The notes below the pieces were generated by a model. It was not told the DNA's origin. It did no database searches and saw only the letters and a program-made list of their open reading frames with translations. Positions 43,127 through 52,500 of a stretch of 64,000 bases of DNA are shown here, in pieces. The DNA is taken from contig JABTUN010000004.1 of the NCBI GenBank assembly GCA_015075365.1, positions 434,001 through 498,000 of the forward strand, read 5' to 3'. Numbering within the stretch: the first letter of the stretch is position 1; every line of letters begins with the position of its first letter. The stretch is from Verrucomicrobiaceae bacterium. GTDB taxonomy: Bacteria; Verrucomicrobiota; Verrucomicrobiia; Verrucomicrobiales; Verrucomicrobiaceae. A program made the translations under genes and the position numbers.

Positions 43127-43774
43127 TCACACCAGTCCGTTCGACTGGCAGTAGCGGAGCAGGTCGATCGAGCCCTTCAGACCCGTTTTGCGGCATAGGT
43201 TGTGTTTGTGCACCGCGACGGTCCTGGGGCTGAGGGAAAGGTCTTGGGCCACCTGCTTGAGGCTCTTGCCACGAGCGAGCTGCATGAGCACCTCGAGCTC
43301 GCGGTTCGAGAGTTTTTGATGCCCCCTCCGGACGGCGCTCTTGCGGATTGAAAAGTCAGCAAAGCGCTGGGCCAGTTCCCGCGAGATGTAGGTGCGTCCG
43401 CTCATCGTGGCGCGAACCGCGTCGAACAGCTCATGTGGTGGCGCGTCTTTTGTCACATACGAGCGCGCACCGAGTTGCATCGTGCGGGTCACGAAGGTCT
43501 CCTCCTGATGCATGGAGACCGCGATGATGCGCGGGGGACTGGCAAGCATCCGTAGCTCCGTGGTGAGTTCGAGACCGGAGCGGTCCCCCAGTTCGATGTC
43601 AACCAACGCGATGTCATAGTCAGTCTGGCGGGCGAGCAGCATCGCCTCCGAGCAGGTGCCTGCGGAGCTCACGGTTGCATCACGAAACTCCACTTTCAGC
43701 ATGGCGCTGAACGCTTCGCGCACCAGCGCATGATCATCCACTATCAAAATATTGAGAGGCTTGTCGGGAGGCAT
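43127..43774 (-). CDS. NarL/LuxR-family response regulator
   Basis: 215 residues from the ATG at 43774 (GGGAGG directly upstream). The receiver has IVDDH (11-15), phosphoacceptor Asp59 in LVDIELGDRSG and Lys in SYVTKDA. The LuxR-type helix-turn-helix (about 150-210: LSNRELEVLMQLARGKSLKQVAQDLSLSPRTVAVHKHNLCRK) is complete. NarL-type regulators usually pair with HisKA_3 kinases, and the gene just upstream encodes such a transmitter. It is the only DNA-binding regulator in the quorum-sensing-like block and a candidate controller of the FadL and methyltransferase genes. A TTG six codons upstream is an alternative start. Confidence 0.93.
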   Translation of the reverse strand: MPPDKPLNILIVDDHALVREAFSAMLKVEFRDATVSSAGTCSEAMLLARQTDYDIALVDIELGDRSGLELTTELRMLASPPRIIAVSMHQEETFVTRTMQLGARSYVTKDAPPHELFDAVRATMSGRTYISRELAQRFADFSIRKSAVRRGHQKLSNRELEVLMQLARGKSLKQVAQDLSLSPRTVAVHKHNLCRKTGLKGSIDLLRYCQSNGLV

Positions 43775-43784
43775 GAAGTTGAAA

Positions 43785-44513
43785 TCAATCAAGTTTCTGG
43801 GCGGTCCCTGTTAGATTGGCAGGACGGAGAGGAACCCTCACAATGCCCCGTGTGCGAGCGCCAGGGCCGGAGGCGGAAATTTCGAATTGCGCCTGGATCA
43901 GACCGCATCTCGCTTCGATCCGGGGCATCTGAGTCAGGAAGGTGCCAGTGGACCAGGCCGCCGGACCGCCGTCGTGGTCAATGCTGATCTCGAACTGATC
44001 CACACCGGTCTGGCAGGAAATCTCCAACCAGGAAGTGTCCGCGTTCTTTATGCACCCTTGCAGCAGGTTCTCGACGATCCGGAAAAGATTCAGGCGCCTT
44101 TCCAACTCTAAATCAGGCTCTTCGCCGTTCATTTGAACCATGATCGAACCAGCAAAAGCTTCGGACAGGAAGCGGACAAGTTGTTGCAGGGCTGCATTGA
44201 ACCCAAAAACCTTCAAAACAGGTGGATACAGCCCCTCGATGAGATCCCGCACAACACCGAGCGTCTGACGGAGGGCAGCGTCAAACTCTGCATGGTAAGC
44301 GGACATCCGGTTTCCAGGTTGAGATTGTCCAAGTTCATGCCGCATCATCTCGCTCAAGGAAATACAGGCCACCATTCCACCCGCCACATCCTTGTGAAGC
44401 CTATGGGCGAACGCGATTCGCTCCACATCCTCGGCAGCCAGCTGAGCTGCAAAAGCCTCCATGACAATGCGGACGCTGGCATTCGAAGTCATTGAAGGGG
44501 GAGAGGGAAGCAT
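43785..44513 (-). CDS. Sensorless NarX/UhpB-like histidine kinase transmitter
   Basis: 242 residues with no signal peptide, membrane helix or sensor domain. The HisKA_3-type dimerisation helix reads HRLHKDVAGGMVACISLSEMM with the expected phosphoacceptor His in the first third. The ATP-binding half is eroded: the N box is RIVENLLQGCIKNADTSWLEI, and the usual DNGxG reads DHDGGP, followed by GIVRVPL at the end. It may be a soluble phosphotransfer or phosphatase partner of the LuxR-type regulator encoded 10 bases downstream. It starts at the AT-rich divergent region; an ATG seven codons in (44492) is also possible. Confidence 0.8.
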   Translation of the reverse strand: MLPSPPSMTSNASVRIVMEAFAAQLAAEDVERIAFAHRLHKDVAGGMVACISLSEMMRHELGQSQPGNRMSAYHAEFDAALRQTLGVVRDLIEGLYPPVLKVFGFNAALQQLVRFLSEAFAGSIMVQMNGEEPDLELERRLNLFRIVENLLQGCIKNADTSWLEISCQTGVDQFEISIDHDGGPAAWSTGTFLTQMPRIEARCGLIQAQFEISASGPGARTRGIVRVPLRPANLTGTAQKLD

Positions 44514-44676
44514 GCGGCAGCCTTTATGAATGATGATTTGGTTGTTAAACTTGGCTTTAGCCGAACCACAAATACCAGCCGCAAACAGCTAAATATTTAT
44601 TCAATGTTGGTTGAGCGGCTTATCTTTTCACTCATTATAAACAATAGAATTGGCGATGGTTTAGCAGGAAGCCTAA

Positions 44677-44698
44677 ACAATAAATCTCAATTTATTGT
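44677..44698. promoter_or_regulatory. 9-base inverted repeat in AT-rich divergent promoter region
   Basis: ACAATAAAT (44677-44685), CTCA, ATTTATTGT (44690-44698): perfect arms. It lies 33 bases before the start of the hybrid kinase gene, inside a 218-base region (44514-44731) whose AT content is far above that of the surroundings. It could be an operator for either divergent gene. Confidence 0.5.
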
Positions 44699-44731
44699 AT
44701 TTATGGCAGGCGGACTCGATTTTAAGGCAAC

Positions 44732-46519
44732 ATGATGCTCAGCCCTCCCTCTTCTGCATCGGCCATCAAGGACCGAATACTCATATTTTCCACAGACGTA
44801 CAAATCCACGAGGACCTTCGTCTGTCGATGGCGCTGCACCATAAAGAACTGTTTGGAACTCGTTCGGGACTGGCCGTACCTCGTGCCTCTTCCCCAAATG
44901 CAAGACCTGCCCTGGACATGCTCGAAATCGGACGCTGCGAGACCGAGACGGAAGTGCTGGTCTGCATTGAGAGCGCCGCGGCCGAACATCGGCCGGTCAC
45001 AGCGCTGATCATCGACGGAAGGTTGGTTCAGAACCGCGACCCCAAGAGTCTCCTGCGGCGGTTGTGGCACCTCCAGCGGAATCTCCATGTGTTATTGCAT
45101 GACGTCTCCGGAAGGCTCAATTTCGATCAACTGGCGATTGAGCTTGGCGACCCGCCCCATTTGCTGATGCTTCAGAACCGTCTCAGCACCTTCGAAATGG
45201 CGCAAATTGTCCGCCTGCTGGTGGCAAAAAGCCGGAGTGACAAGACGATGAGCTACCGGGACCTGGACCAGAACACCCAGCTTCTCGACCTTGCGCGCCG
45301 GTTCGAGGACGCAAGCAACCGCCTCCACAACGAGCAAGAACTCCGCATGCGGCTCGAGGACAGGCTCGCCCGCACCCAGCGCCTGGAGACACTGGGGCGG
45401 CTGGCCGAAGGAGTGGCTCACTATTTCAACAACCATCTCACCGTCACTCAGAGTCATCTCAGCATCGCCATGTCAGTCCGTGACGGCAGTCCACGGCTGA
45501 TTGCCTCGCTCGAAGAGCTTTTCACTGCCTCCAAAGAAGCGGCGGAGGTCTCGGCCCAGTTGCTCAAGTTCAATCATTTAGAACCTGCGCCGCACACAAC
45601 CTTCAATTTGGAGCGATGCATCCAATCGAGGGTCCTGTTGATCAAGCACGTGCTCGGGGCGCAAATTGATGTGGAAACATGGTTTGAGCCCGCTCTTCCT
45701 GACGTGACGGCCGATCCTGCAAGCCTTGGGCAGATCATCCTCATGATAGCCGTGCATGCACGCGATGCCATGCCAGCAGGAGGGCGTCTCTCAATTCGTG
45801 GACACCGAGTTCGTTTGCCAGACGAAGGTTCCGCGCGCCGGTTGCATCCGGAGGCGCGGTGTGGTGAGTTTGTCGTGCTTGCCATCGGAGATGGCAGCCA
45901 GGGGCTCAAGTCCACGGAGATCGCCTCATTGCTGGATCGAAGCCCCGTCCATGATCACGGGAAAACTGCGAGCCTGCTTCATGTGCCGGAACTCGTTCGC
46001 CAGCAGCATGGCTGGATGGACATCAAGAGCATCACGGACGTGGGCACCGAATTCCTCATCTATCTGCCCTGTGTCACTTCCGTTCACACTGAAACCGCCT
46101 CCCCGCCGGGCTTTGCGCAGACGGAGGCCGCGGAACGATGCGCCACCATCCTGGTTGTGGACGATGAGGACTCTGTCCGGCAGGTCATCGAGTATGTCCT
46201 GACCAGCCAGGGCCACAATGTGCTCCTGGCCAGGGATGCAAACGAGGCCTGGCAGTTGTGGCGCTCACGCAGGCATCTCGTCAAACTCGCCATCGTGGAC
46301 GTGCAACTGCCGGGAGGCGCAAATGGGTTCGACCTCGAAAAAGCACTGTGCGAGGAGGAGCCCTCCCTGCCTGTGATCTTCACCTGCGGCTTCGCGGCGG
46401 CAAACTTGCAGCACTCGAAGAAACTCGTGCCCGGAGAAAATTTTCTGCCCAAGCCCTTCGGCATGCCAGAACTGCTCACGGTGGTGGGCAATGCGCTTCT
46501 AAAGCCCGCGCAGCTCTGA
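44732..46519 (+). CDS. Cytoplasmic hybrid histidine kinase with N-terminal receiver-like domain
   Basis: 595 residues, no membrane segment. Residues 12-165 look like a receiver without the full acidic pocket (DRILIFSTDVQIHEDLRLS ... ALIIDGRL). A coiled coil (about 180-215) precedes HisKA with EGVAHYFNNHLT (His230), then an HATPase_c domain with GDGSQG in place of DNGxG (weak) and a C-terminal receiver (VVDDEDSV; Asp in IVDVQLPGGANGF; Lys in FLPKPFG). The kinase domain may be slow or inactive. It is divergent from the NarX-like gene, so one promoter region serves the minus-strand quorum-like block and this plus-strand kinase series. A second in-frame ATG follows at once (44735). Confidence 0.88.
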   Translation: MMLSPPSSASAIKDRILIFSTDVQIHEDLRLSMALHHKELFGTRSGLAVPRASSPNARPALDMLEIGRCETETEVLVCIESAAAEHRPVTALIIDGRLVQNRDPKSLLRRLWHLQRNLHVLLHDVSGRLNFDQLAIELGDPPHLLMLQNRLSTFEMAQIVRLLVAKSRSDKTMSYRDLDQNTQLLDLARRFEDASNRLHNEQELRMRLEDRLARTQRLETLGRLAEGVAHYFNNHLTVTQSHLSIAMSVRDGSPRLIASLEELFTASKEAAEVSAQLLKFNHLEPAPHTTFNLERCIQSRVLLIKHVLGAQIDVETWFEPALPDVTADPASLGQIILMIAVHARDAMPAGGRLSIRGHRVRLPDEGSARRLHPEARCGEFVVLAIGDGSQGLKSTEIASLLDRSPVHDHGKTASLLHVPELVRQQHGWMDIKSITDVGTEFLIYLPCVTSVHTETASPPGFAQTEAAERCATILVVDDEDSVRQVIEYVLTSQGHNVLLARDANEAWQLWRSRRHLVKLAIVDVQLPGGANGFDLEKALCEEEPSLPVIFTCGFAAANLQHSKKLVPGENFLPKPFGMPELLTVVGNALLKPAQL

Positions 46520-46573
46520 TCCAGTGCACTCAGCCTGTGCTCCAGACCAAGACCATCGAATGCCTCGTCCACC

Positions 46574-49531
46574 ATGCGCAAAAAGTCACAGCCACATGCT
46601 GGCGGATGCACAAGCATGCTTGCGCATCCCGGTCATGCCGCTTTGATGGATGCCATGAAGAGGCCGTGCCGACCGCAGACGAAAGCCCCAACCCCGGACG
46701 GCTGCATGCTCGTCCAGGTGAACAGTCACGGTCTCGTCGAGTCCGCGACGGGAAATCTTGATGTGCTGCCGGCCCCGGGCAAGGGCGCATCAGCCTATGA
46801 CATTCTGCGGCTCGTCCTGAACGTTCCTGAGCACAGCCTGGAGGCGGTGGACATGCTCAATGACATCCTGAAGCACCAAACGGATGTCCGACGCTGCGAA
46901 GCCGGGATGGCAGCGCAAGATGGCGGCCATTGCCATCAGGTCATCCTCGCGCCACTGCGGGTGAACAACCAGCCGGGCGCCATGCTGTGGATCATCGACA
47001 CGACTCACGGCAGACGGGTCACAAAGTCACTGGAAGACGACGTCCGCCGCCTTCGCGCCATCTTTGATCATGAACCGCAGTGTGTGAAAATCACCAATCT
47101 CGACGGCCATCTGCTTGAGATGAACCCCGCCGGACTGCGAATCATTGAGGCAGACTCAATCTCCCAGGTCAGGGGGCTTCTGGCGGCAGATCTGGTGCAT
47201 CCGGACGACAGGGAAGTCTTTGACCGCCTGCACGAGAAATGCCGGACGGGGACAGCCGCGCGGGGGGTGTTCCGCATACGGGGAATCAAGGGCGGAGTTC
47301 GCTGGGTCGAGACAAACACCGTGCCGTTGCGAGACGAAACTGGCGCCGTCGTGCAATTACTGGCGGTGACTCATGATATCACCGCGCGCAAAAATGCGGA
47401 AGACCGCCTGCGCAACAGCGCGGCACGCTTTGAACGCCAGCGCCTGGCGCTCGTCAATCTGATGCGAAGCGGCATCCTTCAGACTGATGACCTCGGGCAG
47501 ACCCTGCGTGACATGACAGCCGCCATCGCCGGGTGCATGATGGTGGAACGTGTCAGTGTGTGGCGTTATCATGAGACACGCCGCTCCATCATCTGCCTGG
47601 ATCTCTACGAACAGACGGCGCAACGCCACTCAAGCGGCCAGGAACTTCCCACATCCCGGCACCCCTCCTATTTTCGCGCCATGGAGCAGGATGACCTCAT
47701 TGCGGCAAACCGCGCATGCGAAGATCCGCGCACCCGCGAACTTGCGGAAGGTTATCTGGCCCCACTGGGCATCGGAGCCATGCTGGACACCCCCCTGCAC
47801 GCGGGAGGCGCCCTGGTTGGGGTGCTCTGTCTGGAACATGTGGGCGGGGAACGTGTCTGGACGGAGGATGAGCAGAGTTTCGCCATATCCCTGGCCAACC
47901 TGGTGTCACTCGTCTTCGCACAATGGGAGCACCGGCAGGCGGCGCAGAAGCTCAGCCAGCAGGCCTCTCTGCTGGATCTGGCCCGAGATGCCATCCTCGT
48001 GTGCGATCTTGACCACAGAATCACCTACTGGAACAAAAGCGCGGAACGGCTGTACGGCTGGACCGCAGAGCAGGCGATGGGGAAAAAAGTCACCACCCTG
48101 CTTTACAAGGATGATGCCACGTTCCTGACCACCGCCGGAGAACTGCTGTCGAAAGGGGAGCATATCTGCGAATCCCGCCAGATCACCATGAGCGGAGGAG
48201 AGGTCATTGTGGAAGGGCACTGGACGCTTGTGCGTGACGAACAAGGACTGCCGAGGTCCATCATGGCCATCAACACCGACATCACGGCAAAGAAAAAAGC
48301 GGAGGAGCAGATGCAGCGCGCGCAACGTCTGGAATGCATCGGCACGCTGGCCGGGGGCATCGCCCATGATCTGAACAACGTGCTGACTCCGATTCTCGTT
48401 TCCATCGACCTGCTGAAGCAACGCCTCCATGAGCCAGCCGCCGCGGAAACGCTGGATATCGTCGAAACGGCCGCCAAGCGCGGGGCGAATTTGATCCGCC
48501 AGATCCTGGGATTCGCCCGGGGCGGCGTTGAAGGCAGCGTCCGCGGCATGACGCTTCACGCGCTCCTGGACGAGCTCGACGCGATCATACGTGACACCTT
48601 TCCCAAAAACATACGCCCCGTCTTTCGTGCCGCCCCCGACCTATGGCCCTTGACCGGAGACGACACACGGATTCACCAGATGCTCCTGAACCTGTGTGTG
48701 AACGCTCGCGATGCAATGACCGGCGGAGGCACCCTTACGATCGAAGCGGAAAACGTCCAAATCGACGCCATCTATGCCGCCGGCCAGCTTGAGGCGAATC
48801 CCGGTCCGTATGTCCGAATAACCGTGCAGGACGAGGGCACAGGCATCCCCGGTGAGAACATCGAAAAGATATTTGACCCGTTTTTCACGACCAAGGAAGC
48901 CGCAGGGGGCACTGGACTGGGCCTTGCCACAACCCTCGTTACGGTCAAGGACCACGGTGGGTTCATCGAAGTCGCTAGCAAGCCCGGTTGCGGTACCCAG
49001 TTTCGCATCCACCTGCCTGCCCAGCCTGACGCCGAAAACCAGCCTCGGGATGAGCGTGAACGCGACCTCCCAAGGGGAGCCAACCAGCTCGTGCTGGTCG
49101 TCGATGACGAACTTCCTGTCAGGGAGATCACCTGCAGGACGCTGGAAGACTTCGGCTATCGTGTTCTCCAGGCCGCTCATGGCGCGGAGGCCGCGTCACT
49201 CTATGCGCGGCATAGGGATGGAATTGATGTCGTGCTGACGGACATGATCATGCCTGTCATGGACGGTGCATCAACCATCCGGGTGATTCGCAAAATCGAC
49301 CCCGATGCCCGTGTCATCGCCTGCAGCGGAGTCAATTCCCGTTTTGATGCCACGCACGCGCGGAATTGCGGCGCCGATCTTTTCCTGCCCAAACCCTACG
49401 ATACGGAAACCCTGCTCCGCTGTCTTCTGCAAGTCTTGCAGCACTCCCGAGCTCCTTCAATGCCACCTCAGTCTTTGGAGGGTGCATCCAGCACATCGCC
49501 AAGCGCACCGAGCAGCGCATCGGCCGCATAG
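46574..49531 (+). CDS. PAS-GAF-PAS hybrid histidine kinase with receiver
   Basis: 985 residues, soluble. Domains: a PAS-like N-terminus (about 40-150), PAS (about 155-275, ending VTHDITARK), GAF (about 300-455, MMVERVSVWRYHETRRS...LDTPLHAGGALVGVLCLEH), PAS (about 465-590), HisKA (GGIAHDLNNVL, His598), HATPase_c (QDEGTGI, GGTGLGLATT) and receiver (VVDDEL; Asp in VVLTDMIMPVMDG; Lys in FLPKPYD). The kinase core looks intact. The start is uncertain: no Shine-Dalgarno stands before 46574, and ATGs at 46646 and 46655 are options. It ends inside the 3' end of the convergent kinase gene, with a 64-base overlap. Confidence 0.88.
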   Translation: MRKKSQPHAGGCTSMLAHPGHAALMDAMKRPCRPQTKAPTPDGCMLVQVNSHGLVESATGNLDVLPAPGKGASAYDILRLVLNVPEHSLEAVDMLNDILKHQTDVRRCEAGMAAQDGGHCHQVILAPLRVNNQPGAMLWIIDTTHGRRVTKSLEDDVRRLRAIFDHEPQCVKITNLDGHLLEMNPAGLRIIEADSISQVRGLLAADLVHPDDREVFDRLHEKCRTGTAARGVFRIRGIKGGVRWVETNTVPLRDETGAVVQLLAVTHDITARKNAEDRLRNSAARFERQRLALVNLMRSGILQTDDLGQTLRDMTAAIAGCMMVERVSVWRYHETRRSIICLDLYEQTAQRHSSGQELPTSRHPSYFRAMEQDDLIAANRACEDPRTRELAEGYLAPLGIGAMLDTPLHAGGALVGVLCLEHVGGERVWTEDEQSFAISLANLVSLVFAQWEHRQAAQKLSQQASLLDLARDAILVCDLDHRITYWNKSAERLYGWTAEQAMGKKVTTLLYKDDATFLTTAGELLSKGEHICESRQITMSGGEVIVEGHWTLVRDEQGLPRSIMAINTDITAKKKAEEQMQRAQRLECIGTLAGGIAHDLNNVLTPILVSIDLLKQRLHEPAAAETLDIVETAAKRGANLIRQILGFARGGVEGSVRGMTLHALLDELDAIIRDTFPKNIRPVFRAAPDLWPLTGDDTRIHQMLLNLCVNARDAMTGGGTLTIEAENVQIDAIYAAGQLEANPGPYVRITVQDEGTGIPGENIEKIFDPFFTTKEAAGGTGLGLATTLVTVKDHGGFIEVASKPGCGTQFRIHLPAQPDAENQPRDERERDLPRGANQLVLVVDDELPVREITCRTLEDFGYRVLQAAHGAEAASLYARHRDGIDVVLTDMIMPVMDGASTIRVIRKIDPDARVIACSGVNSRFDATHARNCGADLFLPKPYDTETLLRCLLQVLQHSRAPSMPPQSLEGASSTSPSAPSSASAA

Positions 49532-52500
49532 GGTTTCCGCAAGAAGAGCCTCACGCCCAGGCTTTCCGCCTTCGCCTGCATCTGATGATTCAAACCGCTG
49601 GCACCAATCACCGGCAGTTCCGGATGGATCTTCAACAACGCCTGGATCATGGTCGGGCCATCCATGACGGGCATCATCATGTCTGAAATCACCGCTGCGG
49701 GCACCTCGGGAGACTTCAAGAACGCGGCAATGCCGTCCGTGCCGTCGCACGCGGTAATCGTGCGGTAGCCGAACGCCTCCAATGCCTGGCTGGTGGCCAC
49801 AAGAATGGCCGGTTCGTCATCCACAATGAGGATGACCTCGCCCCGTCCGTGACGATGCTCCGGCATTTCGCGCCGCTCCACCGGTTTGCCGGTTTCCGCA
49901 GCGGGAAAATAGACCCGGAAGCAGCTGCCCTTCCCAATCTGGCTGGAAAGCTCGATAAAGCCGTGGTGCGAACGGACAATGCCCAGCGTCGTTGCCAGGC
50001 CCAATCCTGTTCCTTTGCCAAACTCCTTGGTGGTGAAAAATGGCTCGAAGATACGGTCCCTCAACTCAGGGGGGATGCCCGAGCCTGTGTCCCTGACCTC
50101 AAAAACCACATGCCGTCCCGGCCTGGCATCTTCGTTCATGCTGGCAAAATGCCCGTCGATCAGGATGTTTCGCAAGGAGATGCTCAACTCCCCGCCGTCT
50201 GGCATCGCATCGCGCGCGTTCACGCAGAGGTTGAGCAGCACCTGGTTCAACTGCGTGGGATCCCCCTCCATCTGCCAGGGTTCGGCCTCCCACTCGCAAC
50301 TGATCAGGATGGACTTGGGAAAGGTTTCATGAAGCAGTTGCTCGATCTCCATGAGGACATCCTGGGGACGCAGCAGCACACGGCTGCATTCCACTCCACG
50401 CGCGAAACCAAGAATCTGCTTCACCATGTCCGCTCCCCGGTTCGCGCTGGTCTCCAGGCTGTTGATGAGCTCCACCTCCCGCGGCTGCTTCAGCTTCATG
50501 CGCAGGATCGTCAGTGACATGAGGATGGGGGTGAGGATGTTGTTCAGGTCATGGGCAATACCGCCGGCCAGCGTGCCAATGCTCTCCAGGCGCTGGGCAC
50601 GCAGCATTTGCGACTCCATGCGGCGTTTCTCCGTCACGTCTGTCATAAAGCCCTCGACATGCCTCGACGCTCCATCTTCGGGAGGAACCGCCTGCCCGCG
50701 TTCCCAGATCCACTTCTCAGCGCCGTCCGGCTGCACAATTCGGTAGGTCGTCTCGAAGTGGCCTTGGCTCGAAACTGCCTCGTGGATAGTCTGAAGGACA
50801 CGGTCGCGGTCCTCGGAGTGGATGAGGGAATCGAAGGATGGCCCCCTGCCTCCGATGATTTCGTGTGCCTCGTGACCGGTGAGATCAAGGCATCCCTCGC
50901 TGACAAACTCCATCGCTGGAGAAGGGAACACGCGGCGGCGGTATGCCATCCCGGGCAGGTTCCCCATCAGTGTGGAGATCATCCGTTCGTTCTCTTTCAA
51001 CGCCTCGATGGCCTGGCGTCGTTCCCGCTCGCGTTCGGCCGCCGCCAGCGCAAAAGACAGGTTCTCCGCCAGCGCGCACAGCACCCGCACCTCCTCTTCC
51101 TGGAAACAATCACGTTCATCCGCGTAAATGAGCAGCACCCCGATGGTCTTTCCGTCCGGTTTTAGCGGGAAAGCGGCACAGGAGTGGAAGCCGCAGGCGA
51201 GGGCTCGTTCCCGGAAGTAAAAGGCATGGTCCCGGCTGATGTCGTTGGAGACAACATGAACCCCGCTTCTCAAGGCGCGCCCCGAGGGTCCGCCCCCCGA
51301 GGCGCTGTCATCACGCACATCGATCACGATCTGATCCAGATACCCCTGATGATGTCCGGCACAGGCCGCCGGCCTCAGGATGCCGGACTTCTCGTCCGGC
51401 AGGCCGATCCACGCCATTCTCATGCTGCCTTTTTCCACCGCGATTCGAACCGCCGTGTCGTAAAGAATCTGGGGCTCCTGGATGCGCACGATCGCCTCGT
51501 TGATTCCACTCGACATCGCATGCAGGCGGTTCAGTCGCAGCAGGCGCTGCTCGTCCAGCTTCCGCTCGTGAATGTCGAGCGCCGATCCAGCCATGCGGTA
51601 AGGAGCTCCTGCCTCATCCCACAACGCCTGCCCGCGGGCCTCAAACCAGCGAAACTCCCCGGATTTGACACGAAGACGGTGCTCCACGCAAAATGGCTGC
51701 CTTCTTTCCAGATGTGCCTCCAGCGCCGCCTGCACCAGCGCCACGTCGTCGGGATGCATCTTCTGCTCCCAGGAAAAAAACAAGCTCGGAAACTCCTCCG
51801 GCGAGTAGCCCAGCAGCTCGCGAAAGCGCGGAGAATAGTACACGCCCCCGGTGTGAATGTCCCAGTCCCAAACCCCGCCGGTGGAGCCGCTCGCCGCCAG
51901 TGCGTAGCGTTCTTCGCTCCGCCGCAGCGCCATTTCCGCCTGGTGACGCTCCAGTTCCGCCGCGGCGCGCACGGCAAAGATCTGGAACATCGCCTGCAGC
52001 CGCTCCTGCCGGTCCATCGCCTGCGTATGAAAAGCGGAGATCAGTCCGATCACCCTGCCGTCGGATGCATGCAGCGGCATTCCCATGTAGCAGGTGACGC
52101 CCAGTTCCTGGAGCATCAGGTCATTGGGAAACCGTTCCTGCAGCCCCGCGTCGTAATAACACACTTCACCAGAGAGCACATTGTGGCACGGCGTGTCGAT
52201 CACGGAGTATGTCACATTTGGCTGCACCTTCCCGCCGGCGCAAAAACCAAGAGTACGGACCATCCGGTCGCGTTCGGGAATCAGCATGGCCACAGATGCG
52301 AATTTCGTCTCCAAAGTGTCCGCCAGTTGCAGGCATAAAAACTGAAAAAAAGTCTCCCCCCTCCTCATTTCGACGCCCTCGGCCATCGCGCGCAGCGCAG
52401 CCTCCAGTTTCTTCTCCAGCGTGATGTCGGAAGCCAGCATGAGGACGGACTGTATCTCCCCTTCCTCGTTGAGAACGACCGAGTTGTGCCATTCACAGAC

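Noticed and set aside
44526..44735. 69-codon open frame in the AT-rich divergent region
   Set aside because: No ribosome site, no motif, and it covers the inverted repeat and promoter region of the 44732 gene.
51172..51195. Possible third REP-like hairpin around CACAGGAGTG
   Set aside because: The flanking arms do not pair, and the sequence is explained by the GAF domain code on the minus strand.
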